DNA of 64,000 nt from Chromohalobacter canadensis (GTDB lineage Bacteria > Pseudomonadota > Gammaproteobacteria > Pseudomonadales > Halomonadaceae). Shown here piece by piece: positions 34,648-44,072 of the stretch. Where the stretch lies: NCBI RefSeq assembly GCF_029544075.1, contig NZ_JAJQJH010000012.1, positions 41,500 to 105,499 of the forward strand, written 5' to 3'. The first letter of the stretch is position 1. Every line of letters starts with the position of its first letter. The position numbers and the translations under genes were made by a program. The notes under the pieces were generated by a model. The model did not search any database and had not been told where the DNA came from. It was given only the letters and a program-made list of their open reading frames with translations.

Positions 34648-37600
34648 ATGGCCCATTTGTTACGTATCGTGATGATTCACGGTCATCTGGAAGGCGTCGT
34701 CGAACTGGATGTCGATGGCCATACCAATATCTGTGGTACCAACGCCTCGGGCAAGACCACGCTGCAGCGACTGGTGCCGGTCTTCTATGGTGAACTGCCC
34801 AACAAGGTCGTCCCCAAGACACGGATGAAGTTCGATGCTTTCTATCTGCCGCATCGCAACAGCTATCTGATCTACGAATATCGTCGCGAAGCCGGCAATG
34901 TCTGCCAGGCAGTGCTGACGCGCAAGAAAGAGGGCGGCCTGGAATATCGCTTTGTCGGCGCGCCGTACCAGCCCGAGGATTATCTGGTGGAAAGCCAGGA
35001 CGGTGTCGTGGCGCTGGAGTACGGCGATTGGCTGGCCGGGCTGCGCCGCTCCGGTATCGACTTCTCGGCCAAGTACGGGGCGACCTCCGAATACCGTGCG
35101 GTGATCCAGAATGACTTCACTCAGCAGCAGGGCAACCGACGAGAGGCCCTGAAACTGCGTCAGACTGCCGCGAAATTCAGCCTGGTCAAGCCCGAGCGGC
35201 GCATTCGCCATATGGAGAAGCTGATTTCGGCGGTGCATGCCAAAGAGGGCAAGATGGACACCCTCAAGACCATGCTGGCGGCGATCTTCGAAGAAGACGG
35301 CGTCGAACTGCCGGTCACCCGCATTCGCAACACCAAGGCCCGCGACTGGATCGCTCAGATGCGTCAGTCGATGCGTCTGGAGCCGCTGCAACAGTCACTG
35401 GCGGAACTGGCCGACATCGACCGCGATATCGTCGATCTTGAATCGACACTCTGGCAGCTCAAACCGCAGCTGGATGCCGACCGCCATCGGGCGGAGCGCG
35501 TATTGGCCGATACCGAGGCCGAGTTGAACACGCAGCAGGAAGCCTTTCAGGCTCGCGAGCAGGAATACGAGCAGACGCGCGACACGCTCAACGACCGCAT
35601 CAGTGAGCTTGCCAGCGAGCTGGATCGCACCCAGCGCAGCCTGAACGACCTGCAGCAGCAATATGAGCAATATGCCGAGGCCGATATGCCCGCCTTGGAG
35701 CGGGACCTGGCCGAACTGCCGCAATGGCGGGAACAGGCCCAGCAGTTGCAGGAGCATCTGGCGGTGATGCAGGAGGCCTCCGCAGCCAACCGCTCACGCC
35801 TTGATGGTCGCCTGCGCGAGCTTGCCGATCATCTGTCGCGGCGCACCGATGAAATCCAGGCGCTCATCAATGAGTTGGGCGATGAAAAGTCGGCTCGCCA
35901 GGAGCAGCAGTGGGCCTCTGAGCGTGAACTGGAATCCCAGTACCATACGCAACGCAGCGAACTGGATGCCGGCTATCAGTCACGGCTCGAGCAAGGCATT
36001 GAACGCTTGGCCGATCTCAAGGCTCAGCTCGCCTCGACCGGCCAAGTGCCAGAGGAGGTTCAGGAAGCAGAGCTAGCGCAGGCCCGGGTCGATCAGGCCC
36101 AGAGCGATCGCAACGCTGCCGCCAGTCGTCTCGAAGGCTTACGCCGTGAGCACGAAACCTTGCGCCGCGAGCGCGACACGGCAGAGCAGCAGCGAGAAAG
36201 CGCCAAACAGCAACTCAATCGGGCGAACCAGCGTTACCAGGAACTTCAGCGTCAGCGCGATCCCGCCGAGGGCAGTCTGCGCTATTTCATGCGTTATCAC
36301 CGTCCCGGCTGGGAGCACCGCTTGGGCAAGGTCATCGCTCCGGAGTTGCTTGAGCGCCGCGATCTTTCGCCACAGCTTGGCGAAACCGAGCATGACGACC
36401 TGTTCGGTGTGACGCTCGATCTTGCCGCCATCGAGCTGCCCGACCATGCCCGTGACGAGGCGAGTCTCAATGCCGCCATCGACGCCGCCGAGGCTGAGCA
36501 AGCGCGCGTCGAAGCCGATCTTCAGGCCGCCGAGAAACAGCTCAAGGTCTGCCATGACCGGGTGCAGGGAGCCGAGGAGCCTCTTAGCCAGGCGCGCCTC
36601 ACGCTCAAGCATGCCGATGACGAAGTCGAATATGCCCTGGATGCCCGACATCAACTTCAGGAGCGTCACGCTCGGCAGCAGAAGGAGCGCCGTCGAGTCG
36701 CCGAAGAAGCACTGGCTAGCCAGCAGGCCGCCGACAAGGCCCTGCGCGATGAAAAACGCGAGGCACTGAGCACGCTCGATGACACCCATCAGTCGCAACT
36801 GTTGGAACTCAAGGCCGATGGCCAGAGCCAACTGGCCAGCTTCGATGCACGTCTCGATCAGTACAAGCAACAACTCGAGGACCTCAAGGTCGAGCACCAG
36901 CGTCAACGCCAGGAACTGGAAGCGGCCTTCGATCAGGAGCTTCAAGACCAGGGGGGTGACCCTGAGACCCTGCGCTCGACGCGCCAGCGCATCAGTGATC
37001 TGCAGGAGCGCATTCGCGTCACCGAAAGCCGTCGCGAAGAGCTCGATGCTTACACACGCTTCATGCGCGTCGAATGGGGCGAGCGCAAGCCTGAGCTGGT
37101 CGACCGCGAAGCGACGCTGACGCGTGACAAGCAGGCCGCCGAGCACCAGCGCGAGCAGTGCCGCAGCGATCATCAGGCCGCCAAGGTCGCGCACCAGCAA
37201 GCCGTCAAGACGCTCAAGGCACGCTCCAATGGTGAACGCGAGGTCATCGATGCCCTCAAGCCATTGCTCGTTCAGGTCGAAGGATTAGGGCTGACCTCAA
37301 CGCCGAGTGCCGCCGGCGAGCCGTCTCAAGACGCGCCGGGCGATGTGCATGAACGCATCGAGCGTACGCGCCAGGCGCTGAGCAACCGGAGCAGAGAAGT
37401 AGACACCCTGCGCAAGGGCTGCGAGCAGGTCGAGAGCGAGCTGATCAAAGGCGCCAGCGAGAGCTTCGTCGAGACGCTGGAAGCCGAGCGCGCCAAGCTC
37501 TTCAGCGGATCAGGCGGCGCAGCCAACGAGCAGGGCATCAATCCGCGTCGCCAGCTACCGTTGCTGAGGGGCATGCTGCAGTTGCTCGAAGACCAGCAAC

Positions 37601-38358
37601 AGCAATTGATCCAGCAGGGGCGCAACCTGGGTGCCGATCTGGATAAATTCTTCACTGTCTTCCGTGACCTCAATCGACGCATCAGCGCCCAGAGCCGTCG
37701 TTTGTCCGAAGAAGTGGCCGATGACTTGCGCCTGGAGGGCATCAACAAGGCCGAAGTGCGCATTCAGTCGACCATCGATGAGCTAGGCTTCTGGGAGCCG
37801 CTCAAACGTTTCGCCCAGCTTTACCGCGATTGGGAAAACTCCAGCCAGACGCTGCCCAGCGATGATTATCTGGATGCGCTGGCCGATGTCGTCGACCTGT
37901 TGCGCCACGACCAGCAATACAGTTTCGAAAGTCTGCTGCGTCTCGAATTGCACTTGAACGAGGGCGGCACTGATCTGGTGATCAAAAGCGATCGCCAGTT
38001 GCTCGAATCCTCGAGCCACGGCATGGCCTATCTGATCCTGTGCAAGTTCTTGCTCGCCTTCACGCGGTTGTTGCGCGGCCCCTCGGAGATCGCCATTCAC
38101 TGGCCCATCGATGAGATCGGCACGCTGGCCTACCACAACGTCGAGATGCTGTTCGAGGCCTGCGACAGCAACCGCATCCATATCGTCGGGGCGTTTCCCA
38201 ACCCCGAGTCCGACGTGTTGCTGTTATTCCATAATCGCTACCTGATCGATCGTGACGCCGAGCAACCGAGTCGCCGCCGTTTGAAGCGCATCGAACCGCG
38301 TCTGAGCCGCCTGGCCGAGCGCCTGCAGGAACGCACCACCGAGGAGGTCTCGTCATGA
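34648..38358 (+). CDS. SMC-like ATPase, MukB/MksB-type condensin candidate (DUF3584-like)
   Basis: 1236 residues with the head-coil-head plan of SMC proteins. Walker A is ICGTNASGKTTLQRLVPVF at about residues 32-50. There follows a central part of about 850 residues rich in Glu, Gln, Arg and Leu heptads (two coiled-coil arms around a globular insert near 530-600, a possible hinge). The C-terminal head has an ABC signature-like LESSSHGMAYLILCKFLL and Walker B/D-loop IHWPIDEIGTLAYHN. Such ATPases entrap DNA with a kleisin and extrude loops. ATG 34648 has AAGGA six bases upstream. The ATGA overlap with the next gene supports one operon. Family assignment is by architecture and context; a search is needed to choose between MksB, Wadjet JetC and an unnamed group. 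Confidence 0.75.
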   Translation: MAHLLRIVMIHGHLEGVVELDVDGHTNICGTNASGKTTLQRLVPVFYGELPNKVVPKTRMKFDAFYLPHRNSYLIYEYRREAGNVCQAVLTRKKEGGLEYRFVGAPYQPEDYLVESQDGVVALEYGDWLAGLRRSGIDFSAKYGATSEYRAVIQNDFTQQQGNRREALKLRQTAAKFSLVKPERRIRHMEKLISAVHAKEGKMDTLKTMLAAIFEEDGVELPVTRIRNTKARDWIAQMRQSMRLEPLQQSLAELADIDRDIVDLESTLWQLKPQLDADRHRAERVLADTEAELNTQQEAFQAREQEYEQTRDTLNDRISELASELDRTQRSLNDLQQQYEQYAEADMPALERDLAELPQWREQAQQLQEHLAVMQEASAANRSRLDGRLRELADHLSRRTDEIQALINELGDEKSARQEQQWASERELESQYHTQRSELDAGYQSRLEQGIERLADLKAQLASTGQVPEEVQEAELAQARVDQAQSDRNAAASRLEGLRREHETLRRERDTAEQQRESAKQQLNRANQRYQELQRQRDPAEGSLRYFMRYHRPGWEHRLGKVIAPELLERRDLSPQLGETEHDDLFGVTLDLAAIELPDHARDEASLNAAIDAAEAEQARVEADLQAAEKQLKVCHDRVQGAEEPLSQARLTLKHADDEVEYALDARHQLQERHARQQKERRRVAEEALASQQAADKALRDEKREALSTLDDTHQSQLLELKADGQSQLASFDARLDQYKQQLEDLKVEHQRQRQELEAAFDQELQDQGGDPETLRSTRQRISDLQERIRVTESRREELDAYTRFMRVEWGERKPELVDREATLTRDKQAAEHQREQCRSDHQAAKVAHQQAVKTLKARSNGEREVIDALKPLLVQVEGLGLTSTPSAAGEPSQDAPGDVHERIERTRQALSNRSREVDTLRKGCEQVESELIKGASESFVETLEAERAKLFSGSGGAANEQGINPRRQLPLLRGMLQLLEDQQQQLIQQGRNLGADLDKFFTVFRDLNRRISAQSRRLSEEVADDLRLEGINKAEVRIQSTIDELGFWEPLKRFAQLYRDWENSSQTLPSDDYLDALADVVDLLRHDQQYSFESLLRLELHLNEGGTDLVIKSDRQLLESSSHGMAYLILCKFLLAFTRLLRGPSEIAIHWPIDEIGTLAYHNVEMLFEACDSNRIHIVGAFPNPESDVLLLFHNRYLIDRDAEQPSRRRLKRIEPRLSRLAERLQERTTEEVSS

Positions 38359-38981
38359 TCGAACATGGTCCGCTGCTGGAGCGTTTGCTGGCCGGTGAGT
38401 TCGTCTGCGCCGTTAGTGATGACAGAGCCTTTCGTCGCCTCGAGGACGAGGAGGTGCGCGAGCAAATCGACACTTACCTGCGACCGCTCAACCGTCGCCT
38501 AGCTACCAACGCCGAGGACAGTGTCTACTTTCTGGCTTGGCGGCAGCTCAACGACGAGGCTCGCGAGCAACTATCGCGGCAGCTTGGCGATGTGCTGCAC
38601 AGTTTGATGCCGATGCTCGAATGGCTTCAGTTGATGCAGGAAGCGATGGGGCATGATGCCCTGGTGGCACCTGGTGATGTGCTCAAGCCCGCCGAGCTCA
38701 GCGCTCGCTGCGAGGACAACCAGAGCTTGCGCGAGCAACTCGAACGCCTTGCCAGCGACACCTTCTTCGGCTCCCAGAGTGAGCAGCTCGACGCCCAGAT
38801 GAAGCAGGTCTTCAAGCGCCTCAAGGAACACGGCTATCTGCTGCAGCCGCATGCCGATCGCCAGGTCTATCTGGTCACCGGCAAGATCGATTACCTCGTC
38901 GATCTGGTGCGACTCATCCGCGACGAAGAAAACCTGCCCGTCGACGATGAGAGTCCTCAGACGCAGGAAAGCTTGTTATGA
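38355..38981 (+). CDS. MukE/MksE/JetB-like condensin subunit candidate
   Basis: A 208-residue, mostly helical, acidic soluble protein. It begins LLERLLAGEFVCAV and ends with a winged-helix-like block (FKRLKEHGYLLQPHADRQVYLVTGKIDYLVDLV), the pattern of MksE/DUF4194-type subunits that bridge kleisin and SMC heads. Size and position between an SMC-like gene and a kleisin candidate agree. Starts inside the SMC gene stop (ATGA) and its own stop overlaps the next frame, so translation is coupled. The sequence alone would be weak evidence; the operon makes it moderate. Confidence 0.65.
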   Translation: MIEHGPLLERLLAGEFVCAVSDDRAFRRLEDEEVREQIDTYLRPLNRRLATNAEDSVYFLAWRQLNDEAREQLSRQLGDVLHSLMPMLEWLQLMQEAMGHDALVAPGDVLKPAELSARCEDNQSLREQLERLASDTFFGSQSEQLDAQMKQVFKRLKEHGYLLQPHADRQVYLVTGKIDYLVDLVRLIRDEENLPVDDESPQTQESLL

Positions 38982-38992
38982 AGGAGCTTGCT

Positions 38993-40237
38993 GTGAGCGA
39001 CGAGCATGAGTTGGAAAGTCGCCTGATCGGCACTGGCGTGGAGCGTTTGGCGCTGCTCGGTAAGCACGCCGATGCCCTGATGCAGGGCTACAGTCGCGAT
39101 GAAGTGCCACTGGAGGCCTTGAGTGACAGCGCACTGCGGCGGCTGCTGGCCGCACGCATCGTCTGGCGGCCCGACGATCAGGGCGGTGTCAAGCTGGCGC
39201 CCAGGGTGCGCGAGTTGATCGCCGAAATGCTGGCCGACGAAACCCGCCGCCAGGTCAATGCCGACGTGGGCGAAACCCTGGAGCTTTTGCGCACGCTGGT
39301 GCAGAGCTATCGCGAGGCCCAGAGCCAGGGGGAATACTGGCGCCAGGAGCAGCAGTTGCTGCGCTTGCGCCAGGCCGTCGATGACCTCAACGGACGTTTC
39401 GCTGACGCTATCGATAGTCTCTGGCAGCGCCTCAATAGCGATTTCGGTTTCGTCAGCCGCCTGAACGACAAGATCCGCGAAAACGATCGTGCCCAGAAGC
39501 AGATCGTGCGCCTGCTGGATGGCCTGCAACTGATCGACTTCGATGAGTTGATCGAACTGGTCGGTAGCGACGGCACCCTGCGCAAACTGCTGATCAGTCA
39601 ATTGCAACGCCAAGTCAGTCAGCACTACACCAGCCTGCGTGAAGTCCAGAGCCGTCTTACCGAACTGATGGCCCGGTTCCGCCAGCAGCAATCGCGTAGC
39701 CGGCTGATTAGTGGCATGGCGGCGTTTTTACGCGAACACCCCAACTTCGTTCCTGGTAATTATGCGCGGCGCAGCGAAGTGCCTGACCTGATCAACCAGG
39801 CTGTTCCTCTGATCGCTGCTGCCGCGCCGGCCTTGGATCATGAGCCGGACATTCGTGTGCTGACCGACCTCGTGCACCAGTTGCCGATGCCGGTGCATAA
39901 GCCGCAGGCCGTCGCCGCCGCACGGCCCGCCGAGGCCGAGGAGCAAAGCCTGGTGGCGGCTCGCCAACAGGCGCTCAAGCAGGACGTGGAAAATTTCTAC
40001 CTCACGGTGATCGATCACCCCGATCCCTCTGGTATCAGCGCGCTGGCCTACCTGCAGGAAAGTGACATGGAATGGGGCGACGAGATCTGGCTCTTCCAGG
40101 TGATCGCCGAATACCAAGGTCTCCCGCGTAGTGAGCAACGGGCCTTTCGGCTACATCAATCGGAGAGCCGGGCCAGCCGCTTCAACGACCTTCGGCTGAT
40201 CCACGACGTCACGTTGCAACTGGCGAATTCGGCATGA
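38993..40237 (+). CDS. MukF/MksF/JetA-like kleisin candidate
   Basis: A 414-residue soluble protein. The N-terminal part (about 1-85) looks like a winged helix (LSDSALRRLLAARIVWRP). The middle is long-helical (about 90-260, FADAIDSLWQRLNSDFGFVSRLNDK region), followed by a Pro/Ala linker and a C-terminal helical block ending ASRFNDLRLIHDVTLQLANSA. WH-coil-WH is the layout of MukF/MksF kleisins. GTG 38993 has AAGGAG seven bases upstream and is preferred to ATG 38978, which overlaps the previous stop. The stop codon overlaps the start of a globin gene. Kleisin identity is inferred from layout and context. Confidence 0.6.
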   Translation: MSDEHELESRLIGTGVERLALLGKHADALMQGYSRDEVPLEALSDSALRRLLAARIVWRPDDQGGVKLAPRVRELIAEMLADETRRQVNADVGETLELLRTLVQSYREAQSQGEYWRQEQQLLRLRQAVDDLNGRFADAIDSLWQRLNSDFGFVSRLNDKIRENDRAQKQIVRLLDGLQLIDFDELIELVGSDGTLRKLLISQLQRQVSQHYTSLREVQSRLTELMARFRQQQSRSRLISGMAAFLREHPNFVPGNYARRSEVPDLINQAVPLIAAAAPALDHEPDIRVLTDLVHQLPMPVHKPQAVAAARPAEAEEQSLVAARQQALKQDVENFYLTVIDHPDPSGISALAYLQESDMEWGDEIWLFQVIAEYQGLPRSEQRAFRLHQSESRASRFNDLRLIHDVTLQLANSA

Positions 40238-40656
40238 ACGACGAACGGCATGAGACATCTGACGCCATGGTCTTCGGCGTCGGCGACAGCACGCTGCGCG
40301 CCATGGGCGGCGAGGCGGCGGTGCGCGAGTTGGTGGAGCGTTTCTATGACGCCATGGAGCGCTTGCCCGAGGCGCGAGGGATTCGCGCTCTGCATCCCGA
40401 CGACCTAGACGAATCCCGCGACAAGCTGACGACCTTTCTGATCGGCTGGATGGGCGGGCCGAGCCGTTACCGCGAGCGTTTCGGGCCGATCGCCATCCCC
40501 GCGGCGCATCGCCACCTGGATATCGGCCCCGAGGAGCGAGATGCTTGGCTGTCATGTATGGCGACGGCACTGGATGAAGTCGGCGCGGCGGACGACCTCA
40601 AGCGCTATCTACTGACTCAGCTACGCCACCCCGCCGAGATGTGCCGCCGGCGTTAA
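40234..40656 (+). CDS. Group II truncated haemoglobin, coupled to the condensin-like operon
   Basis: A 140-residue 2-on-2 globin. The N-terminal MGGEAAVRELVERFYDAME matches the family start, and TTFLIGWMGGPSRYRERFG is the E/F-helix region. AAHRHLDIGPEERDAWLSCM contains the proximal His and the conserved Trp of group II. Such proteins bind O2, NO or sulfide and may detoxify peroxide or NO. The ATG overlaps the kleisin candidate's stop codon (ATGA), so it should be cotranscribed and translationally coupled with it. Confidence 0.92.
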   Translation: MNDERHETSDAMVFGVGDSTLRAMGGEAAVRELVERFYDAMERLPEARGIRALHPDDLDESRDKLTTFLIGWMGGPSRYRERFGPIAIPAAHRHLDIGPEERDAWLSCMATALDEVGAADDLKRYLLTQLRHPAEMCRRR

Positions 40657-40677
40657 GGCCGAAAAAGCGGTGGGTGC

Positions 40678-42012
40678 TCATGACGTCCCGTCGGCTTGGA
40701 CGTCGAGTTCGGCGCGCCAGGCCTGCATCTGCTTGAAACGTTTTTCCTGCCCGTATTCCGTGGGCGCGAAGAAGGTGGCTGCGGGGAGTTCCGCGGGCCA
40801 ACAGTCGTGTGCCCGACCGGCGGGGTAACCGTTGGGTTCGTTGTGTGCGTAGCGATAGCCTTCGCCGTGTCCGAGGGACGCCATCAGTTTGGTCGGGGCG
40901 TTGCGCAGGTAGGTTGGCACCTCAAAATCGGGGTGCGCGGAGACGAATTGCTTGGCGGCGTTCCAGGCCTGATCGATAGCGTTGCTCTTGGGAGCGATGG
41001 CGAGATGCAGCGCGGCATGCGCGATGGCGCGCTGGCCTTCGTAATCGCCCAGGCGCAGGTAGGCGTCCCAGGCGGCCATGACCAGCGGCAGGGCGCGTGG
41101 CTCGGCGTTGCCGACGTCCTCAGAGGCGATGGCGGCGAGGCGGCGGACCACGTCGAGCGGATCGCCGCCCCCTTGCGTGAATTGGGCGATGTACAAGAGC
41201 GCGGCGTCGGGGCGCGACGAGCGTATCGATTTGTGGATTGCCGAGAGCAGGTCGTAATAATGATCGCCCTGCTTGTCGAAAGCGCTAGCCTGATGGCCCA
41301 GCACTTCATGCAGCGCTTGCAGGGTCAGGCGTTCGCCGTTCTCGGTAGGCTCGGCGAAGTCGCAGGCTGTCTCCAGCAGGCCCAGTGCGCGTCGTGCATC
41401 GCCCGAGGCCGAGCGCGCGAGCGTTTCCAGCACGTCCTCATCGGCCTCGATATGGCGCTCTCCCAGGCCGCGCTGAGTATCCGTCAGGGCCTGATGTAGC
41501 ACACGCAGCAGGTCGTCGACCTCCAGCTTGCGCAACACATAGACGCGTGCCCGCGAGAGCAGTGCCGAATTGACCTCGAAGGACGGGTTCTCGGTGGTCG
41601 CGCCGATCAGCGTCAGCAAGCCGGATTCCACATGGGGCAGCAGCGCGTCCTGCTGGCTCTTGTTGAGACGGTGAATCTCGTCCAAGAACAACAACGTCGG
41701 CTGCCCTCGCACTTGCCCCTCGCGCGCACGCTCGACGGCGGCACGGATATCCTTGACGCCGGCCATCACTGCCGATAGGCGTTCGAGCATGGCGCCCGAG
41801 GCATCGGCGAGAATATCGGCCAGGGTCGTCTTGCCCACGCCCGGCGGCCCCCACAAAATCATCGAGCGTACCGCGCCGCTTTCCGCCATGCGACTCAGTG
41901 GTTTGCCGGGACCGACCAGCGCCTCCTGGCCGACGTAGTCGTCCAGGCGGCGCGGCCGCATGCGATAGGCCAGCGGTGTGTTATCGGATTGGGAAGAAGC
42001 GAACAGGTCCAT
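40678..42012 (-). CDS. rarA: Replication-associated recombination protein A (AAA+ ATPase)
   Basis: A 444-residue RarA/MgsA protein of the clamp-loader AAA+ clade. Walker A is [16 protein letters not shown], Walker B is [19 protein letters not shown], and sensor 1 is [20 protein letters not shown]. The C-terminal tetramerisation region ([18 protein letters not shown]) is present. It acts at stalled forks with SSB and RecA. Start at 42012 (MDLFASS) fits family length. In many relatives rarA follows lolA; here it follows the globin operon on the opposite strand. Confidence 0.95.
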   Translation of the reverse strand: MDLFASSQSDNTPLAYRMRPRRLDDYVGQEALVGPGKPLSRMAESGAVRSMILWGPPGVGKTTLADILADASGAMLERLSAVMAGVKDIRAAVERAREGQVRGQPTLLFLDEIHRLNKSQQDALLPHVESGLLTLIGATTENPSFEVNSALLSRARVYVLRKLEVDDLLRVLHQALTDTQRGLGERHIEADEDVLETLARSASGDARRALGLLETACDFAEPTENGERLTLQALHEVLGHQASAFDKQGDHYYDLLSAIHKSIRSSRPDAALLYIAQFTQGGGDPLDVVRRLAAIASEDVGNAEPRALPLVMAAWDAYLRLGDYEGQRAIAHAALHLAIAPKSNAIDQAWNAAKQFVSAHPDFEVPTYLRNAPTKLMASLGHGEGYRYAHNEPNGYPAGRAHDCWPAELPAATFFAPTEYGQEKRFKQMQAWRAELDVQADGTS

Positions 42013-42231
42013 GTGTATGCCACCGTGGGTGAGTCGAGTCGCCAAAAACCGTGTCTAGACTTTCGGCCAACAGGCGTAATCCTGTCATACACGCTAGGGT
42101 AAAACATTCGAGCCCCGGTAGGGTGTTTCCCATCGGGAGAATGGGAGTCACTGAAGACTCTCGCCTAAACTGGCAAAGAAGGCTGCCGGATACCCCGCGC
42201 TGCCCGCTTCGACAGCAAAGGAGGCCTGTAC

Positions 42232-42783
42232 ATGCCCATGCTGACCCAACTGCGCCAAGACCACGCCAACATGGCGCGTCTGCTGCATGTGTTGCAGCTC
42301 AAGCAGAAGACCCTGGCGGAAGGTGAGCGACCCAACTTCCAACTGATACGCGAGGTCGTAGATTATATTCTCGACTACATGAGTGGGTTCACCGAGCCGC
42401 TGGAACGCATGTGTACCGAGCAGTTGAACGTACGGGCGCCGCAAGCCGACGCGCTGTGTCAGCGGTTGTCCGAAGACTATCGGGCGCTCAATGAACGTCT
42501 GGCGAAACTCTCTCAGGATCTCGACATGATCCTGATGGATGCGGTAGTGCCCATGGATCGCTTCAGCGAAGACCTCCGGGCCTATCTCGAGGCACATCGG
42601 GCCTATCTGCGTGGCGAGCGCGAGGAATTGTTCCCGTTGATCCGCGAGCACTTCGACGAAGACGATCTGGATCGGCTGGCCAAGGCTCTGCCGGAAGGGG
42701 CTGAAGCTGAACTGGCGCGCCTGCAGGAAGGCTATCCCGAGCTTTACGCCGAATTCCGTGAGGCGCCTTCGCCTTTGAATTGA
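42232..42783 (+). CDS. Hemerythrin-like HHE domain protein with incomplete metal ligands
   Basis: A 183-residue helical protein of the hemerythrin-domain family. His11 (LRQDHANM) and the C-terminal ligand region AHRAYLRGEREELFPLI are present. But the central HHP-x-E motif reads FTEPLERM (residues 53-60), so two iron-ligand His are replaced by Phe and Thr. It may not form a normal di-iron site. Family members bind O2 or NO or store iron. Strong ribosome site (AAAGGAGG). Located just downstream of rarA's divergent start. Confidence 0.82.
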   Translation: MPMLTQLRQDHANMARLLHVLQLKQKTLAEGERPNFQLIREVVDYILDYMSGFTEPLERMCTEQLNVRAPQADALCQRLSEDYRALNERLAKLSQDLDMILMDAVVPMDRFSEDLRAYLEAHRAYLRGEREELFPLIREHFDEDDLDRLAKALPEGAEAELARLQEGYPELYAEFREAPSPLN

Positions 42784-42812
42784 GCTATGTCGCCACGTGA
42801 ACGGCATAGTGG

Positions 42813-44072
42813 TCATCGGGCACGTGCCCGGGGCAGTTCATCCCAGCGCGTGGTATAGCATGCCGAGCGATAGGCGCTGTTCATCTGCCAGGAAGCGTCA
42901 ACGGGTTGCGGGCCCAGGGTCAGCGCCTGTCGGCCGTAGCGGGCGCGAATGGTATCCCAGGCATGCATCAGCGCCTCTTGCCGGGCCGGATCGGTGCCAT
43001 CGAAGAGCGTCGTCTGGCTCTGTTGGCGAGGCGTTAGTTCGGTGAGCATCACTCCGAGTTTCTGATAGGCCGCCGGTTGCCATAAGCGTGCTAGCAGGCG
43101 CTGCGCCGCGCGGTTGAGTTGCTGAGTGTCGGCGCTAGGGAACGGTAATGCAGTCCACTCGCAGGCATGACGAAACGTGCCGGCGTGATACGGGTTGGTG
43201 CGCAGGTAGACGCCGATTGCCGAGGCCTGCATGGCGTCGCGTCGCAGCTTTTCGCCAGCGCGTTGGCAGTGATGGCGCAAGGCAGCGGCGAGGGCGGCGT
43301 GGTCGCGCAAGGGGCGTCCGAACGAGCGCGAGCAGAGAATGCTACGGCGCGGGGTTTCCAGATCGCTCATCGATAGGCAGGGATGGCCGTTGAGTTCGGT
43401 GGCAGTGCGCGCCAGTACCACGCTGAAACGACGCCGTAGCTCGCTGTCGGGTGTCTCGCGAAGCGCGGCGGCGGTAAGCACTCCCATGCCGGCCAGGCGC
43501 GCGTTGAGGCGTTCTCCCACGCCCCATACATCGCGCGGCGATAGCCGATTCAGGTGTGCCGTCAAGTCAGGCGCGTCGGCGCTTTGCCAAACGCACACCT
43601 GGGGGCGTGTCGGCTGTGCCTTGGCCTGTTTATTGGCGAGCTTGGCCAGGGTGCGTGTCGGGGCGATGCCGATGGATACCGGCAGCCCGACTTCCCGCAC
43701 CACGCTACGCACCAGGCGCGCGCCCAAGGCGTGCCAGTCTTCCTGCATGCCGCGTAGATCGAGGAAACACTCGTCGATGGAATAAGGTTCCAGCGTTGGT
43801 ACCTGGCGCGCCAGGACCTGCTGCACGCGTGCCGAGAGGTCACCATAAAGTGTGTAGTTGGAGGACTTCAGCACCACGCGACGCCGTAGTGCTGGGTCGA
43901 TCTTGTGGGTGGGGATGCCCATGGGAATATCGAGCGCCTTGAATTTCTCGGAACGCGCGATGACACAGCCGTCGTTGTTGGACAGCACGCCCACCGGAAC
44001 GCCCTCCAGACGCGGTTCGAAAAGGCGCTCGCAGGCGGCATAGAAGTTGTTGCAGTCGATCAGCGCAAACAT
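42813..44072 (-). CDS. umuC: DNA polymerase V catalytic subunit UmuC
   Basis: A 419-residue Y-family polymerase. Catalytic carboxylates are in FALIDCNNFYASCE-like MFALIDCNNFYAACERLF and in YSIDECFLDL, and the steric-gate Tyr is in the first motif. The little-finger region (SILCSRSFGRPL) and a C-terminal UmuC-specific tail are present. It copies past DNA lesions with low fidelity during the SOS response. Overlaps umuD by 13 bases. The start at 44072 matches the family. Confidence 0.95.
   Translation of the reverse strand: MFALIDCNNFYAACERLFEPRLEGVPVGVLSNNDGCVIARSEKFKALDIPMGIPTHKIDPALRRRVVLKSSNYTLYGDLSARVQQVLARQVPTLEPYSIDECFLDLRGMQEDWHALGARLVRSVVREVGLPVSIGIAPTRTLAKLANKQAKAQPTRPQVCVWQSADAPDLTAHLNRLSPRDVWGVGERLNARLAGMGVLTAAALRETPDSELRRRFSVVLARTATELNGHPCLSMSDLETPRRSILCSRSFGRPLRDHAALAAALRHHCQRAGEKLRRDAMQASAIGVYLRTNPYHAGTFRHACEWTALPFPSADTQQLNRAAQRLLARLWQPAAYQKLGVMLTELTPRQQSQTTLFDGTDPARQEALMHAWDTIRARYGRQALTLGPQPVDASWQMNSAYRSACYTTRWDELPRARAR

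Noticed and set aside
36139..37200. Hydrophobic-looking 353-codon frame antisense to the SMC-like gene
   Set aside because: The Leu-rich sequence is the reverse complement of Gln/Glu coiled-coil codons, not a real membrane protein.
34648..40237. Wadjet-type plasmid defence system
   Set aside because: No JetD/MksG toprim nuclease gene is next to the SMC-like operon; the flanks are a BCCT transporter, a globin and rarA, and gene order differs from JetABCD. No other defence genes are near.
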